A stretch of DNA of 64,000 bases from JBCCQH01 sp039024435. GTDB lineage: Bacteria; Bacteroidota; Bacteroidia; J057; JADKCL01. The DNA is taken from contig JBCCQH010000005.1 of assembly GCA_039024435.1 (NCBI GenBank), positions 1-64,000 on the forward strand, written 5' to 3'. A program made the position numbers and the translations under genes. Of this stretch, positions 18,455 through 26,501 are shown piece by piece. The notes beneath the pieces are model-generated. The model saw nothing but the letters and a program-made list of their open reading frames with translations, was not told the origin of the DNA and made no database searches. Positions within the stretch are counted from its first letter, which is position 1. The number at the start of each line of letters is the position of its first letter.

Positions 18455-19231
18455 TCAGCTACCGAGCAAAAACTTCAGGGAAGTGTCAAAAAATGCCTGC
18501 GGTTGATCGGCGTGCAGCCAGTGGCCCGCCCCTTCTAGGGTCGCCAACTCAGCCTGGGGGAAAATTTCCCGGATTTCGAGGAGATATTCATCCCGAACGT
18601 AATTCGAGTCGCCCCCCCGCAGGAACAGAACCGGTACGTCCAAGGCAAAATCGGCTTCCACCGCTTCTAAAATCAGGTCGTAGTCGCGGTAGAGCACCGG
18701 GAAGTTGAATTTCCAGGCAAATTCGTGGGGTCCGTTGAGGGTACGTTGGAGACTTTTAAGGAGAAATTGCCGGGTGGCGACGTCACTCATCTGCTCGGTC
18801 ATCCACTCGGTGGCGGCTTTGCGTGAATCGAGTTCAGCAAACGGGATGCTCGCCAGCACTTGCAACACCGCGTCGTGGTGGGGACTGTATCGGCGCGTGG
18901 CCATGTCCGCAACTACCATGCGCTCCACCATGGATTCATTTTCGGCGGCAAACTGCATCACTACTTTCCCGCCCATCGAATGCCCGAGCAGACTGGCCGA
19001 GTACATTCCTTGCTGTTCCATGAACGCAAGCAGATCGTCGGCGAGTGAGCGGTAGGTAAATGCAGCATCGGTATGCGGGGATTTACCGTGGTTGCGTTGG
19101 TCGACAATGTAGACGCTAAAATGCGCGGCGTACTTCCGAGCCAGGGTTTGCCAGTTGTCCAGGGAACCAAACAAGCCGTGGAGAATGATGAGGGCCGGAC
19201 CGCTGCCAAAAGTTTTGAAGTTGAGTTCCAT
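18455..19231 (-). CDS. Alpha/beta-fold hydrolase (YbfF-like esterase)
   Basis: A 258-aa cytoplasmic alpha/beta hydrolase. An oxyanion HGL motif lies at residues 18-20, the DQRNHGKS strand-turn near 44-51, and the nucleophile elbow GHSMGG places the catalytic serine at 85. The C-terminal GAGHWLHADQP supplies the histidine. The pattern matches YbfF-type acyl esterases; the substrate is unknown. It is transcribed alone, divergently from the acyl-CoA-binding gene 110 bp away, which may hint at acyl-thioester metabolism, though this is only context. Confidence 0.88.
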   Translation of the reverse strand: MELNFKTFGSGPALIILHGLFGSLDNWQTLARKYAAHFSVYIVDQRNHGKSPHTDAAFTYRSLADDLLAFMEQQGMYSASLLGHSMGGKVVMQFAAENESMVERMVVADMATRRYSPHHDAVLQVLASIPFAELDSRKAATEWMTEQMSDVATRQFLLKSLQRTLNGPHEFAWKFNFPVLYRDYDLILEAVEADFALDVPVLFLRGGDSNYVRDEYLLEIREIFPQAELATLEGAGHWLHADQPQAFFDTSLKFLLGS

Positions 19232-19267
19232 ACTGTATTTGGACGCACTGCCTTTTGCAGAAATGGT

Positions 19268-19298
19268 TTTGCAGTTTCCCGGATTTGGGATAATTTAC
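19268..19298 (+). promoter_or_regulatory. Bacteroidota-type promoter for acyl-CoA-binding gene
   Basis: TTTG at 19268-19271 is followed after exactly 19 nt by TAATTTAC at 19291-19298, close to the Bacteroidota consensus TTTG-N19-TAnnTTTG (two mismatches in the -7 box). Transcription would start about 35 nt before the ATG at 19342. Confidence 0.45.
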
Positions 19299-19341
19299 CC
19301 TGCTCACCGTTGATGCAAACATTTTTTCAAAGATACACGAT

Positions 19342-19605
19342 ATGGACTTGCAGGAAAAATTCACCGCCGCCACCGAACAGGTCAAAACCTTGACCAAGCG
19401 CCCGACCAACGAGCAATTGTTGAGCCTGTACAGCCTCTTCAAGCAAGCCACCGAAGGCGATGTCCACGGCGACAAGCCCGGCATGTTTGACTTCAAAGCC
19501 CAAGCCAAGTACAAAGCCTGGGAAAAGCTGAAGGGTACCACCTCCGAGCAGGCCAAGGAAAAGTACATTGCGCTGGTCACGGAACTCGTGGCCGCTTACA
19601 CTTGA
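19342..19605 (+). CDS. Acyl-CoA-binding protein
   Basis: An 87-aa protein of normal ACBP size. The family signature is intact: LYSLFKQAT then GD, KPGMFDFKAQAKYKAW near residues 28-60, with the Tyr and Lys residues that contact the CoA headgroup. It is a cytosolic four-helix protein that binds medium- and long-chain acyl-CoA and buffers the pool. Bacterial ACBPs are sporadic but common in Bacteroidota. It is a single gene; the next gene starts 88 bp downstream. Confidence 0.95.
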   Translation: MDLQEKFTAATEQVKTLTKRPTNEQLLSLYSLFKQATEGDVHGDKPGMFDFKAQAKYKAWEKLKGTTSEQAKEKYIALVTELVAAYT

Positions 19606-19693
19606 TCTCCCGCTCCTCACTACAGGAATCCACTCTCCGGGCCGACAATCATACAATCCGCTCCGGAATTTCGTAGGAGATAGAAAATACCGC

Positions 19694-20680
19694 ATGAAGT
19701 TTCGCCCTCCGGTCCCTTTTGCTGCTGCTCCGCGCTTGCTCACCCTTGGCGTGCTCACCGCTTTTCTCTGGGGGATCAATCCCGCATCTTCCGTGGCCCA
19801 AAATGACGCGGATACCGAGCAAACGGACGATTCCGGCAAGCAGAAGAAGAAAAAGAAGAAGGCAAAAAAGGAAAAGAAGAAGAAAAAGGCGAAAAACAAG
19901 GACGCTGATGCAACCGCCGCTGAAGAGGAGCAGGATCCTAACTCCGAAACTACTGAATCCGAAGTCGACCCGCCGACCGAAACTTCTCCCGGGGAAGACC
20001 CCGCTCCGGCAGAACGCGAAAAGGTCTCGAAACAAACCGGAGACGAAATTCCCTGCGCCCGCTACCACCGGGGCACGATGCAGTTTATCGACAAAAACAG
20101 CTACGGCATCCGGATCAAGCGCAAAAAGAAGAAAGAAATCCACTACAACGACAACACCAACGTCAAATCGGTCTTCCGGATCGAATGGACCGCCGACTGC
20201 GAATACAATCTCGTTTTCGTCAAGGCCAACGGCAAAACCCGCATGCGCAAGGACTGGAAATTGGATTGTCGGATTGTGAAGTGCTACGAAGAATACTACG
20301 ATTGCGATTGTGATCTCCACGGCATCATGCAGTATAACTCGGTGCGCAAAGCCCTGACCGCCAAGGAAATCAAAGCCAAAGCTCGCAAGGAAGTAGAGGA
20401 ATTGCGCAAACAGGAAGAAGCGGAGAAAGCAGCGGCGGAAGCCATTGCCAGGGGCGAAAAAGCGACTGAAGAAGGAGCCGAAAAAGTGGACGATCCCGCT
20501 CCGAAAAACGACGCTAAGACCAGCGATGCCAACCGCGCGGACGACCCCACCAAGGAGAAGAAGACCCGCAAAAAGTCCAAGAAAAAGAAACCGGAGAAAG
20601 CGGATGCTCCCAAAAAGAAGAAGGAAAAGGCGCCCAAAGCGCCCAAGGAAAAGAAGGAGAAAGCGAAGGAAAACGGTTGA
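19694..20680 (+). CDS. Secreted lysine/glutamate-rich low-complexity protein
   Basis: A 328-aa protein counted from ATG 19694, where a signal peptide begins (KFRPPVPF, a hydrophobic core LLTLGVLTAFLWGI, then a cleavage region ASSVAQ); an upstream in-frame start at 19568 would overlap the acyl-CoA-binding gene. After the signal come a Lys-run stretch (residues 45-75), an acidic stretch, a folded centre (about 120-220) with Cys residues including the CYEEYYDCDCD segment, and a second long Lys/Glu/Ala-rich helix to the end. The centre may be a small disulfide-containing domain. Function is unknown. Confidence 0.65.
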   Translation: MKFRPPVPFAAAPRLLTLGVLTAFLWGINPASSVAQNDADTEQTDDSGKQKKKKKKAKKEKKKKKAKNKDADATAAEEEQDPNSETTESEVDPPTETSPGEDPAPAEREKVSKQTGDEIPCARYHRGTMQFIDKNSYGIRIKRKKKKEIHYNDNTNVKSVFRIEWTADCEYNLVFVKANGKTRMRKDWKLDCRIVKCYEEYYDCDCDLHGIMQYNSVRKALTAKEIKAKARKEVEELRKQEEAEKAAAEAIARGEKATEEGAEKVDDPAPKNDAKTSDANRADDPTKEKKTRKKSKKKKPEKADAPKKKKEKAPKAPKEKKEKAKENG

Positions 20681-20685
20681 ATCCC

Positions 20686-20693
20686 TAAATTTG
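20686..20693 (+). promoter_or_regulatory. -7 box TAAATTTG four bases before ATG
   Basis: TAAATTTG matches the Bacteroidota -7 consensus TAnnTTTG and is followed by CCCC and then the ATG at 20698. Transcription would begin at or next to the start codon. No clear TTTG -33 box is seen. The same arrangement precedes several other genes in the window. Confidence 0.4.
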
Positions 20694-20697
20694 CCCC

Positions 20698-21393
20698 ATG
20701 TACCGAGTGCTTTGGATCATATTGCCCTGGTTAATCGCCCTGCCGGCTTGTACGGGGCAGGACTCCCAAACGTCGCCCAACCATCCGCCCGATTCCCTGA
20801 TCAATGCGAGCCTCTTCACCGATCCCGATTCGAATTTTATCGGATTGGAGGAGCTGGACAGCCGCGACCGCGAAAACTGGCAGAAGCCCCAGATGGTCAT
20901 CACGCGGCTCGGTGACCTCTCGGACAAAGTAGTTGCGGACATTGGGGCGGGTACGGGCTACTTCACCATGCGCCTCGCCCGCAAAGCCCGGCGCGTGGTC
21001 GCCATCGACATCGAGCAACAGTTTCTCGATTACATCAACCGACGGGTCGAGCGGACGCCTTCCAGTGAGCGCCTTCAGGTGGAGACCCGGCTCACCCAGC
21101 CAAACGATCCCAGTTTGCGGCCGGAGGAGGCCGACCTGGTCCTGTTGATCAATACTTACTCCTTCATCGCGGATCGGGTGGACTATTTCAGCAAAGTCCA
21201 TAGCGGTGTGGCCGAGGGGGGCCGGCTGGTGATCGTCGATTTTCGCAAAGAGCCGCTGCCCGTGGGACCACCGCCGGAAGAAAAGCTGCACTGGGACCAA
21301 ATCTTTTTGGAACTGGACTCGGCGGGTTTCAGTCGCTTGGAAGTGGACACGACGGGACTGGATTACCAGTACACGGTGACCGCCCACCGATAG
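20698..21393 (+). CDS. Class I SAM-dependent methyltransferase with lipoprotein signal
   Basis: A 231-aa protein. Residues 1-19 look like a lipoprotein signal (WIILPWLIALPAC, lipobox ending at Cys18). Motif I (VADIGAGTGYFT) lies near residues 79-90, followed by motif II (RVVAIDIE), so the SAM-binding Rossmann fold is complete. Lipidated, surface or periplasmic methyltransferases of this type are annotated in Bacteroidota, but SAM supply outside the cytoplasm is a puzzle, so the real substrate and location are uncertain. It begins 17 bp after the lysine-rich gene and converges on the DoxX-like gene. Confidence 0.75.
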   Translation: MYRVLWIILPWLIALPACTGQDSQTSPNHPPDSLINASLFTDPDSNFIGLEELDSRDRENWQKPQMVITRLGDLSDKVVADIGAGTGYFTMRLARKARRVVAIDIEQQFLDYINRRVERTPSSERLQVETRLTQPNDPSLRPEEADLVLLINTYSFIADRVDYFSKVHSGVAEGGRLVIVDFRKEPLPVGPPPEEKLHWDQIFLELDSAGFSRLEVDTTGLDYQYTVTAHR

Positions 21394-21397
21394 CCGC

Positions 21398-21778
21398 TTA
21401 TGCGGTGGCTTTGAGGCCGCTGGGTCGGTACACCCGGTACAGCCACCACCCCGCATAAATCAGGACAAGCTGGATGACCAGCCGGATGATCGGCGCGGGC
21501 GGGGGACCCACCACGGGCTCTTCCCGAAACAATTCCCAGATGTGCAGGGGCAGGAAACCGATCATGAGCAGCGCAAATCCCAGCCCTCCCCAATGCCGGT
21601 ATTTGGGGATGAGCAGCAATACTCCGATCCCGAGTTCAGCGATGGCCGAAAGGACATTGGCGAGTAGGTCGGGAATGAAGTCGGGAATCAGCGGCGCGTA
21701 AAAATCGGGGGCGACGATGTGCCCGATTCCGCCGGCAATCATGATGAAGGCAAAGATGTAGGGAAGGACTTTTTTCAC
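21398..21778 (-). CDS. DoxX-like small membrane protein
   Basis: A 126-aa protein if GTG at 21778 is used; the frame stays open upstream but the added residues are not membrane-like. About four hydrophobic helices are visible: LPYIFAFIMIAGGIGHIV; a central LLANVLSAIAELGIGVLLL; GLGFALLMIGFLPLHIW; and IIRLVIQLVLIYAGWWLY. The pattern and the conserved GIGHI motif fit the DoxX/MauE-like superfamily. Members are often associated with redox or thiol processes. It is convergent with the methyltransferase gene, 4 bp away. The start codon is inferred. Confidence 0.7.
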   Translation of the reverse strand: MKKVLPYIFAFIMIAGGIGHIVAPDFYAPLIPDFIPDLLANVLSAIAELGIGVLLLIPKYRHWGGLGFALLMIGFLPLHIWELFREEPVVGPPPAPIIRLVIQLVLIYAGWWLYRVYRPSGLKATA

Positions 21779-22209
21779 GGGGCCAAGGCTTGGGGTAAAT
21801 ATTTTTTCCGGTAAATAGTGCTCAGCGCCAAAATAGCGATGATTCTCGCGACGGCAAAATCCGGGGGGCGCGGCGGGGAGCAATTGGAGCGGATCCGGGG
21901 TGGCGATCAGGTTCAGATCCTCCGGCTCGGGTGGACATGACCGCCGGCAAAATCGGCGCAAGGGCATTACCGGACTTGAGACACCCCGCCAATGGGGGCG
22001 GGTTGGGGCCCATGGCTACGGTATATCGATCATTGGTGGCCAGCGAACCTCGTCCTGGGGGCGGAAATGGGATCAGCTTCCTGGTGCGCCGACCGGGCGC
22101 GACCTTCTTTTCGGTAGATTCAGGGATCGCCGGCAACCCCTTTTCAATTTTTATCATTTTTTCGCATCCGTAGGATGCGGTGCAGGACGGCAAGGTCTGT
22201 CATTTGGAA
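21779..22209. other. 431-bp intergenic region, no gene recognised
   Basis: It lies between the DoxX-like and Rpn-like genes. A short perfect palindrome CCAAGGCTTGG sits at 21783-21793, just upstream of the DoxX-like GTG, and could be an operator. Short open frames on both strands show no recognisable protein features. Confidence 0.3.
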
Positions 22210-23046
22210 ATGAACTTTTCGCCATCGATGTTTGCCGCCGTGGCGAATGATTATGACAGAATATTGCGGGAGAACTTTGGAGCGATTTTTCTTTCCCTTT
22301 CCGAAAAATATTTGGGTTTCAAAGCACAGTCCTACCGGGATCTTCCCAGTAAACTGCACTTGACCCTCGAACGCGAACCGGACTTTTTGCAGGTGATTGT
22401 AACCGAGTCCGGCGAGACCTTTATCCTGCACCTGGAGTTCCAACTCCAGGACAACCCCAATATGCTCAAGCGGATGCGGACCTACCATGCGATTCTGAGT
22501 GAACTGCACAACCTACCGATCCGGCAACATGTATTTTACCTCGGGCAGCAACCACCTCGGATGCAGACCACCTTTGCCCCCGCAGAAGTAATGCGTGGAT
22601 TCAACCTGGTAAGCCTGCAAGCCATCGATGCCCAGCGTTTCTTAGAATCAAATATTCCGGAAGAAGTCATCCTCGCCGTATTGGCGGACCATGGCCCCAA
22701 AAAGCCGAAAACCGTACTGAGCGACATCCTGGGACGCGTGCTAAACCTGGCGGAAGATCCTAATTTATTGAGAAAAATGATGAAACAATTGGGAATCCTG
22801 AGCCGAATACCTAAATTAGAGGGAGAATATAAAAAACTGCTGAAAGAAATGCCGATATCGATTGACGTAAGTAAAGACATTTTCTTCATCGAGGGGAAAG
22901 AATCCGGCTTGGAAGAAGGAAGAAGAGAAATGGCCCACACCTCGGCGCTTCGTATGCTGCATTCCGGCCTGCTTTCACACGATAAGATTGCTGAATTTAC
23001 CGGACTTTCGCAGGAAGAAGTCTCCGTACTTGATGCCCAGATTTGA
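22210..23046 (+). CDS. Rpn-family PD-(D/E)XK nuclease / putative transposase
   Basis: A 278-aa protein from ATG 22210 (a GTG 30 bp upstream is possible). The N-terminus (an ANDYDRILRENFGAIF stretch) and the PD-(D/E)XK core strand FILHLEFQLQDN, near residues 75-86, match the Rpn recombination-promoting nuclease/putative transposase family. Related E. coli Rpn proteins cleave DNA and promote RecA-independent recombination. The C-terminal 40 residues form a helical EGKESGLEEGRREMA-type tail typical of these proteins. No inverted repeats flank it, so it is not a complete mobile element. It is a single gene between intergenic gaps. Confidence 0.75.
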   Translation: MNFSPSMFAAVANDYDRILRENFGAIFLSLSEKYLGFKAQSYRDLPSKLHLTLEREPDFLQVIVTESGETFILHLEFQLQDNPNMLKRMRTYHAILSELHNLPIRQHVFYLGQQPPRMQTTFAPAEVMRGFNLVSLQAIDAQRFLESNIPEEVILAVLADHGPKKPKTVLSDILGRVLNLAEDPNLLRKMMKQLGILSRIPKLEGEYKKLLKEMPISIDVSKDIFFIEGKESGLEEGRREMAHTSALRMLHSGLLSHDKIAEFTGLSQEEVSVLDAQI

Positions 23047-23167
23047 GAGACTCAAGATAGGTTTATCACCCGTGATTTCCATCCAATGTCGCTCTCGATA
23101 GGCCAGCAAAACCCACCCTTCCGCCCGGATTTTTATCTCTTTAATTCCACGTCCCGAATTTTTCCCC

Positions 23168-23198
23168 TTTCAAGATTCGTGCTTCCGACGTAGGTTTG
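23168..23198 (+). promoter_or_regulatory. Promoter for beta-helix lipoprotein gene
   Basis: TTTC at 23168-23171 (one mismatch to TTTG), 19 nt spacing, then TAGGTTTG at 23191-23198, a perfect TAnnTTTG -7 box. The ATG at 23204 is only 5 nt downstream, so the mRNA would be leaderless or nearly so. Confidence 0.5.
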
Positions 23199-23203
23199 CA
23201 CCA

Positions 23204-24652
23204 ATGACAATGAAGCGCTCCATTCTCCTCCTGCCCGTTCTTGCGGTGGTGCTGTTAGCGGGGTGCCGGCAGAGGCCGGGCATGTTCGTGGAGCAGGGCA
23301 TCCTCGATTTTTCCGTCGATACCATATTTTTTGATACCCTATTTACGACTTTCGATTCGCCGACCGAACGCGTGGTCGTCACCAACAATACCGGAGAAAA
23401 TGTCCGCATCTCGGAGGTGCGCCTCGAACGCGCCGATGAATTTGACTTGATTTTTGACGGGATCGATGCAGATACCATTCAGGACTTTGAATTGCAAGAT
23501 GGAGACTCGGCAGTGGCTTTCGTCTCGTTTCGCTCCGGGGTCAAAGACGATTTTACCCGGGACCGACTCCTGTTTAGGGTCGGCTCCGAAACCCAGGACG
23601 TGGACATTGAAGCCTATCTGTTCGATGCGATTTTCCTTCAGGATACCCTGTTGGGTGGTTTTGGGGGACCGAGTGTGACGGGCTTTGCCGCGGACAAGCG
23701 CTACGTCATCGATGGGTGTTTGCAGGTCGCCGAAGGCCATACCTTGATCATTCCCGCCGGAACCCAAATCTTCTTTACTCCCAAGAAAGATGAGAATTTC
23801 AATTTAATATCGGCAATCAAAGTCGCCGGCCGGCTCTTGGTCCAGGGCGTCCCCGGAAATGAGCCTACCTTCCAACAAACGCGATTTGGGGACCGCTACG
23901 AAGAAACCCCCGGCCAGTGGCTGGGAATTTTATTTGCCCGCTCGGCGGTTTCCTGCGAAATCCGCCACGCCTTGATCAAAAATGGCCTGATCGGCGTGTA
24001 CCAAGAGTTTGAAAATACCGGGGTGGTCCCCAAGGTCTACTTGGAAGGGGTCGAAATCCGCAACATGGCTGGCGTGGGCATATTGTCCAGTAGCTTCCTG
24101 CCCAACTTCACCAATTATCCGCAGATCCGCGCCCGCAACTGCCTCATTCACAATTGTGCCGAAGCCAATTTGCTGATTCAAGGCGGCGGCAACTGCGATT
24201 TTCAGCACTGCACCTTCGCCAATTACACCGTCGACTTCAGCCGAAGAACATCTCAGGTGGCGGTCAACAATTACCTGGAAGTCGAGGAAAACGCCTTCGA
24301 AAGCTACCCCGCTAAGGTCCGTTTCGACAACTGCATCATCTGGGGTTCCGAAGAGGAAGAATTCGTACCCGATAGCTTCCCCGTGGCCGGGCAATACGAC
24401 GTGACCCTGCACAATACCATCGTGCGCACGACGCTTGAGCTGAAAGGCAGCAACATCATCACCAGTCAGGAATTTGATTTTGCAAAGTTTGAAGCCCCCA
24501 CCGAACCCGAGCCCGATGACCGCGATTATCGCCTAAAAGGCTGGTCTCCCGCAGTCAACGCCGGCGTCCCCTTCCCGGGAATTGGTACGGACAAGGACGG
24601 ATTTGCCCGGGACGGCTCCCCTGACCTGGGATGCTACGAATTCCGCGACTAA
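23204..24652 (+). CDS. Lipoprotein with right-handed parallel beta-helix
   Basis: A 482-aa lipoprotein: the signal peptide ends in the lipobox LLAGC, with the lipidated Cys near residue 21. The first third is an Ig-like or HYDIN-type beta domain (VVVTNNTGENVRISEV). From about residue 150 comes a parallel beta-helix region with regular coils (IPAGTQIFF; IRHALIKNGLIGVY; VEIRNMAGVGILSS; CLIHNC; CTFANYTV; CIIWG), ending in a DLGCYEF motif common to right-handed beta-helix lipoproteins of Bacteroidota. It is likely outer-membrane anchored. Polysaccharide binding or cleavage is possible, but no catalytic site was identified. Confidence 0.8.
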   Translation: MTMKRSILLLPVLAVVLLAGCRQRPGMFVEQGILDFSVDTIFFDTLFTTFDSPTERVVVTNNTGENVRISEVRLERADEFDLIFDGIDADTIQDFELQDGDSAVAFVSFRSGVKDDFTRDRLLFRVGSETQDVDIEAYLFDAIFLQDTLLGGFGGPSVTGFAADKRYVIDGCLQVAEGHTLIIPAGTQIFFTPKKDENFNLISAIKVAGRLLVQGVPGNEPTFQQTRFGDRYEETPGQWLGILFARSAVSCEIRHALIKNGLIGVYQEFENTGVVPKVYLEGVEIRNMAGVGILSSSFLPNFTNYPQIRARNCLIHNCAEANLLIQGGGNCDFQHCTFANYTVDFSRRTSQVAVNNYLEVEENAFESYPAKVRFDNCIIWGSEEEEFVPDSFPVAGQYDVTLHNTIVRTTLELKGSNIITSQEFDFAKFEAPTEPEPDDRDYRLKGWSPAVNAGVPFPGIGTDKDGFARDGSPDLGCYEFRD

Positions 24653-24702
24653 AATCCCTTAGAAATTCTCGGCGATTATACAAGTTTTCAGCCGCTTTTC
24701 CG

Positions 24703-24710
24703 TAAGTTTG
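24703..24710 (+). promoter_or_regulatory. -7 box TAAGTTTG four bases before mqnE ATG
   Basis: TAAGTTTG fits TAnnTTTG, and the ATG of mqnE follows after CGCT. No convincing -33 TTTG at 19-nt spacing. If used, the mqn operon transcript would be nearly leaderless. Confidence 0.4.
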
Positions 24711-24714
24711 CGCT

Positions 24715-25884
24715 ATGGAAAATTCGGATAACTTTCTGAAACTTCTGAAAAATAAGCAGCTTGATCCCGTGGCTTTTCGGATCGCGGAAAAGGTCGAGGC
24801 GGCCGAGCGCATCAGCGATGATGAGGCCTTGTACCTCTACACCAAACCCGAGCTGTCCTTTGTGGGGGTTCTGGCCGATCACATTCGCCGCCGCAAGCAT
24901 GGCTTGCGCACCTACTTCAATCGCAATTTCCACGTTGAACCAACCAACGTTTGCATCTACAGCTGCACGTTCTGTTCCTACTCACGCAAAATCAAAAAGC
25001 GTTCCGATGGCTGGGAATGGGACCTCGACCAGATGATGGAAGAGATTCGGCGATTTGACGGTCAGCCCGTCACCGAAGTTCACATCGTCGGGGGCGTGAT
25101 GCCGCAGTATAATTACGCCTTTTATCAGGAACTGTTCCGGGCGATCAAGGCGCACCGCCCCGAACTGCACGTCAAGGCACTCACCCCAGTCGAATACCAC
25201 TACATCTTCAAAAAAGCAAAAGTCAGCTACGCCGAAGGAATGAAGGCCATGGTCGCGGCGGGCCTGGACTCGATGCCAGGGGGCGGCGCGGAAATCTTTC
25301 ACCCGGTAATTCGCGATCAAATTGCCGGAGGCAAATGTTCCGGTGACCAATGGCTGGAACTGCACCGCATCCTGCACGATCTGGGTCGGCGGTCAAATGC
25401 CACGATGCTCTACGGACACATCGAAGGGTACGAGCATCGCATCGACCACATGCGTCAATTGCGGGAGCTACAGGATCAAACGGGCGGATTTCAAACGTTT
25501 ATCCCGCTGAAGTTTCGGAATAAGCACAACGAAATGTCCGATATCGACGAGGTCAGCATCATCGAAGACCTCCGGAATTACGCCATCGGACGGATCTATT
25601 TGGATAATTTTGCCCACGTGAAAGCCTATTGGCCCATGATCGGAAAGCGCACCGCCCAGTTGGCATTGTCCTTTGGGGTCAATGACATCGACGGTACCAT
25701 CGACGATACCACAAAAATATACTCGATGGCGGGCGGAGAGCAAAACCCAGCCATGAGCACCCCCGAACTCATCAATACGATTGAGCGGGCCGGATTTCAT
25801 CCCATCGAGCGCGACACCCTGTACAACGTCATCCACGATTACGCGGTCGAAACATTTGTCCCCGAAACCGAAGCTGTCCACTGA
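24715..25884 (+). CDS. mqnE: Aminofutalosine synthase MqnE (radical SAM)
   Basis: A 389-aa radical-SAM enzyme. The 4Fe-4S motif CX3CX2C is at Cys80, Cys84 and Cys87 (NVCIYSCTFC). The GGGAEIFHPVIRDQI segment near residues 184-198 distinguishes MqnE from MqnC. MqnE joins 3-[(1-carboxyvinyl)oxy]benzoate to adenosyl from SAM to give aminofutalosine, the second step of futalosine-pathway menaquinone synthesis. The gene heads a three-gene operon (6-bp gap to the phosphatase) that ends with mqnA, the first-step enzyme. Length is normal and the frame intact. Confidence 0.93.
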   Translation: MENSDNFLKLLKNKQLDPVAFRIAEKVEAAERISDDEALYLYTKPELSFVGVLADHIRRRKHGLRTYFNRNFHVEPTNVCIYSCTFCSYSRKIKKRSDGWEWDLDQMMEEIRRFDGQPVTEVHIVGGVMPQYNYAFYQELFRAIKAHRPELHVKALTPVEYHYIFKKAKVSYAEGMKAMVAAGLDSMPGGGAEIFHPVIRDQIAGGKCSGDQWLELHRILHDLGRRSNATMLYGHIEGYEHRIDHMRQLRELQDQTGGFQTFIPLKFRNKHNEMSDIDEVSIIEDLRNYAIGRIYLDNFAHVKAYWPMIGKRTAQLALSFGVNDIDGTIDDTTKIYSMAGGEQNPAMSTPELINTIERAGFHPIERDTLYNVIHDYAVETFVPETEAVH

Positions 25885-25889
25885 TCGCC

Positions 25890-26501
25890 ATGCGCAACCT
25901 CTATCTGATCCGCCACGGCCAGACCGATTACAACCTCCGTGGCATCGTCCAGGGCGGCGGAATCGATGCCAGCCTCAACGAAACGGGACGCCGCCAAGGC
26001 GAACTCTTTTTCGAAAAATACCAAGAGATAAAATTCGATCTCTTAGTCGCTTCCGCTTTGGTGCGAACCTACCAAACGATCCAACCGTTTGAATGCCTGG
26101 GCCACGCCATCAAACGCATCCCCGAACTCAACGAGATCAACTGGGGCATCCTGGAAGGCCAAACTGGGAATCACCTTAGGGCCTTATTTGACGACATGAA
26201 TGGCCGCTGGACCAGCGGTGATTTGGACGCCCGGATGGAAGGCGGCGAGTCCCCCAAGGAAGCCTGGCAACGCCTCAAAGCGGGCATGGACCAAGTGCTG
26301 AAAATGATGCCGGAGGACGGGAATGCCCTGGTATGTATCCACGGCCGCGTCATGCGGATCATCCTTTCACAAATGCTGGGATACGGAATGCAACACATGA
26401 ATCTGTTCCCCCACCGCAACACCGCCCTGAACCTGTTGCAAATCCAGGGCGACCACGTAACCGCCGTTCGTTTGAATGACCTCAGCCATATCCCCCAATG
26501 A
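25890..26501 (+). CDS. Histidine phosphatase family protein
   Basis: A 203-aa protein of the phosphoglycerate-mutase-like superfamily. The catalytic RHG motif is at residues 8-10 (LIRHGQTDYN), the acid/base Glu is in EGGESPKEAW near residue 114, and the second histidine is in VCIHGRVMR near residue 150. The substrate is unknown. It sits between mqnE and mqnA with a 6-bp gap and a 4-bp ATGA overlap. A menaquinone-related phosphatase job is possible but not needed by the known pathway, so it may simply share the transcript. Confidence 0.88.
   Translation: MRNLYLIRHGQTDYNLRGIVQGGGIDASLNETGRRQGELFFEKYQEIKFDLLVASALVRTYQTIQPFECLGHAIKRIPELNEINWGILEGQTGNHLRALFDDMNGRWTSGDLDARMEGGESPKEAWQRLKAGMDQVLKMMPEDGNALVCIHGRVMRIILSQMLGYGMQHMNLFPHRNTALNLLQIQGDHVTAVRLNDLSHIPQ

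Noticed and set aside
18149..18538. A 129-codon plus-strand frame in the eCIS upstream region
   Set aside because: It runs into the convergent hydrolase gene, has no protein features and no nearby promoter box.
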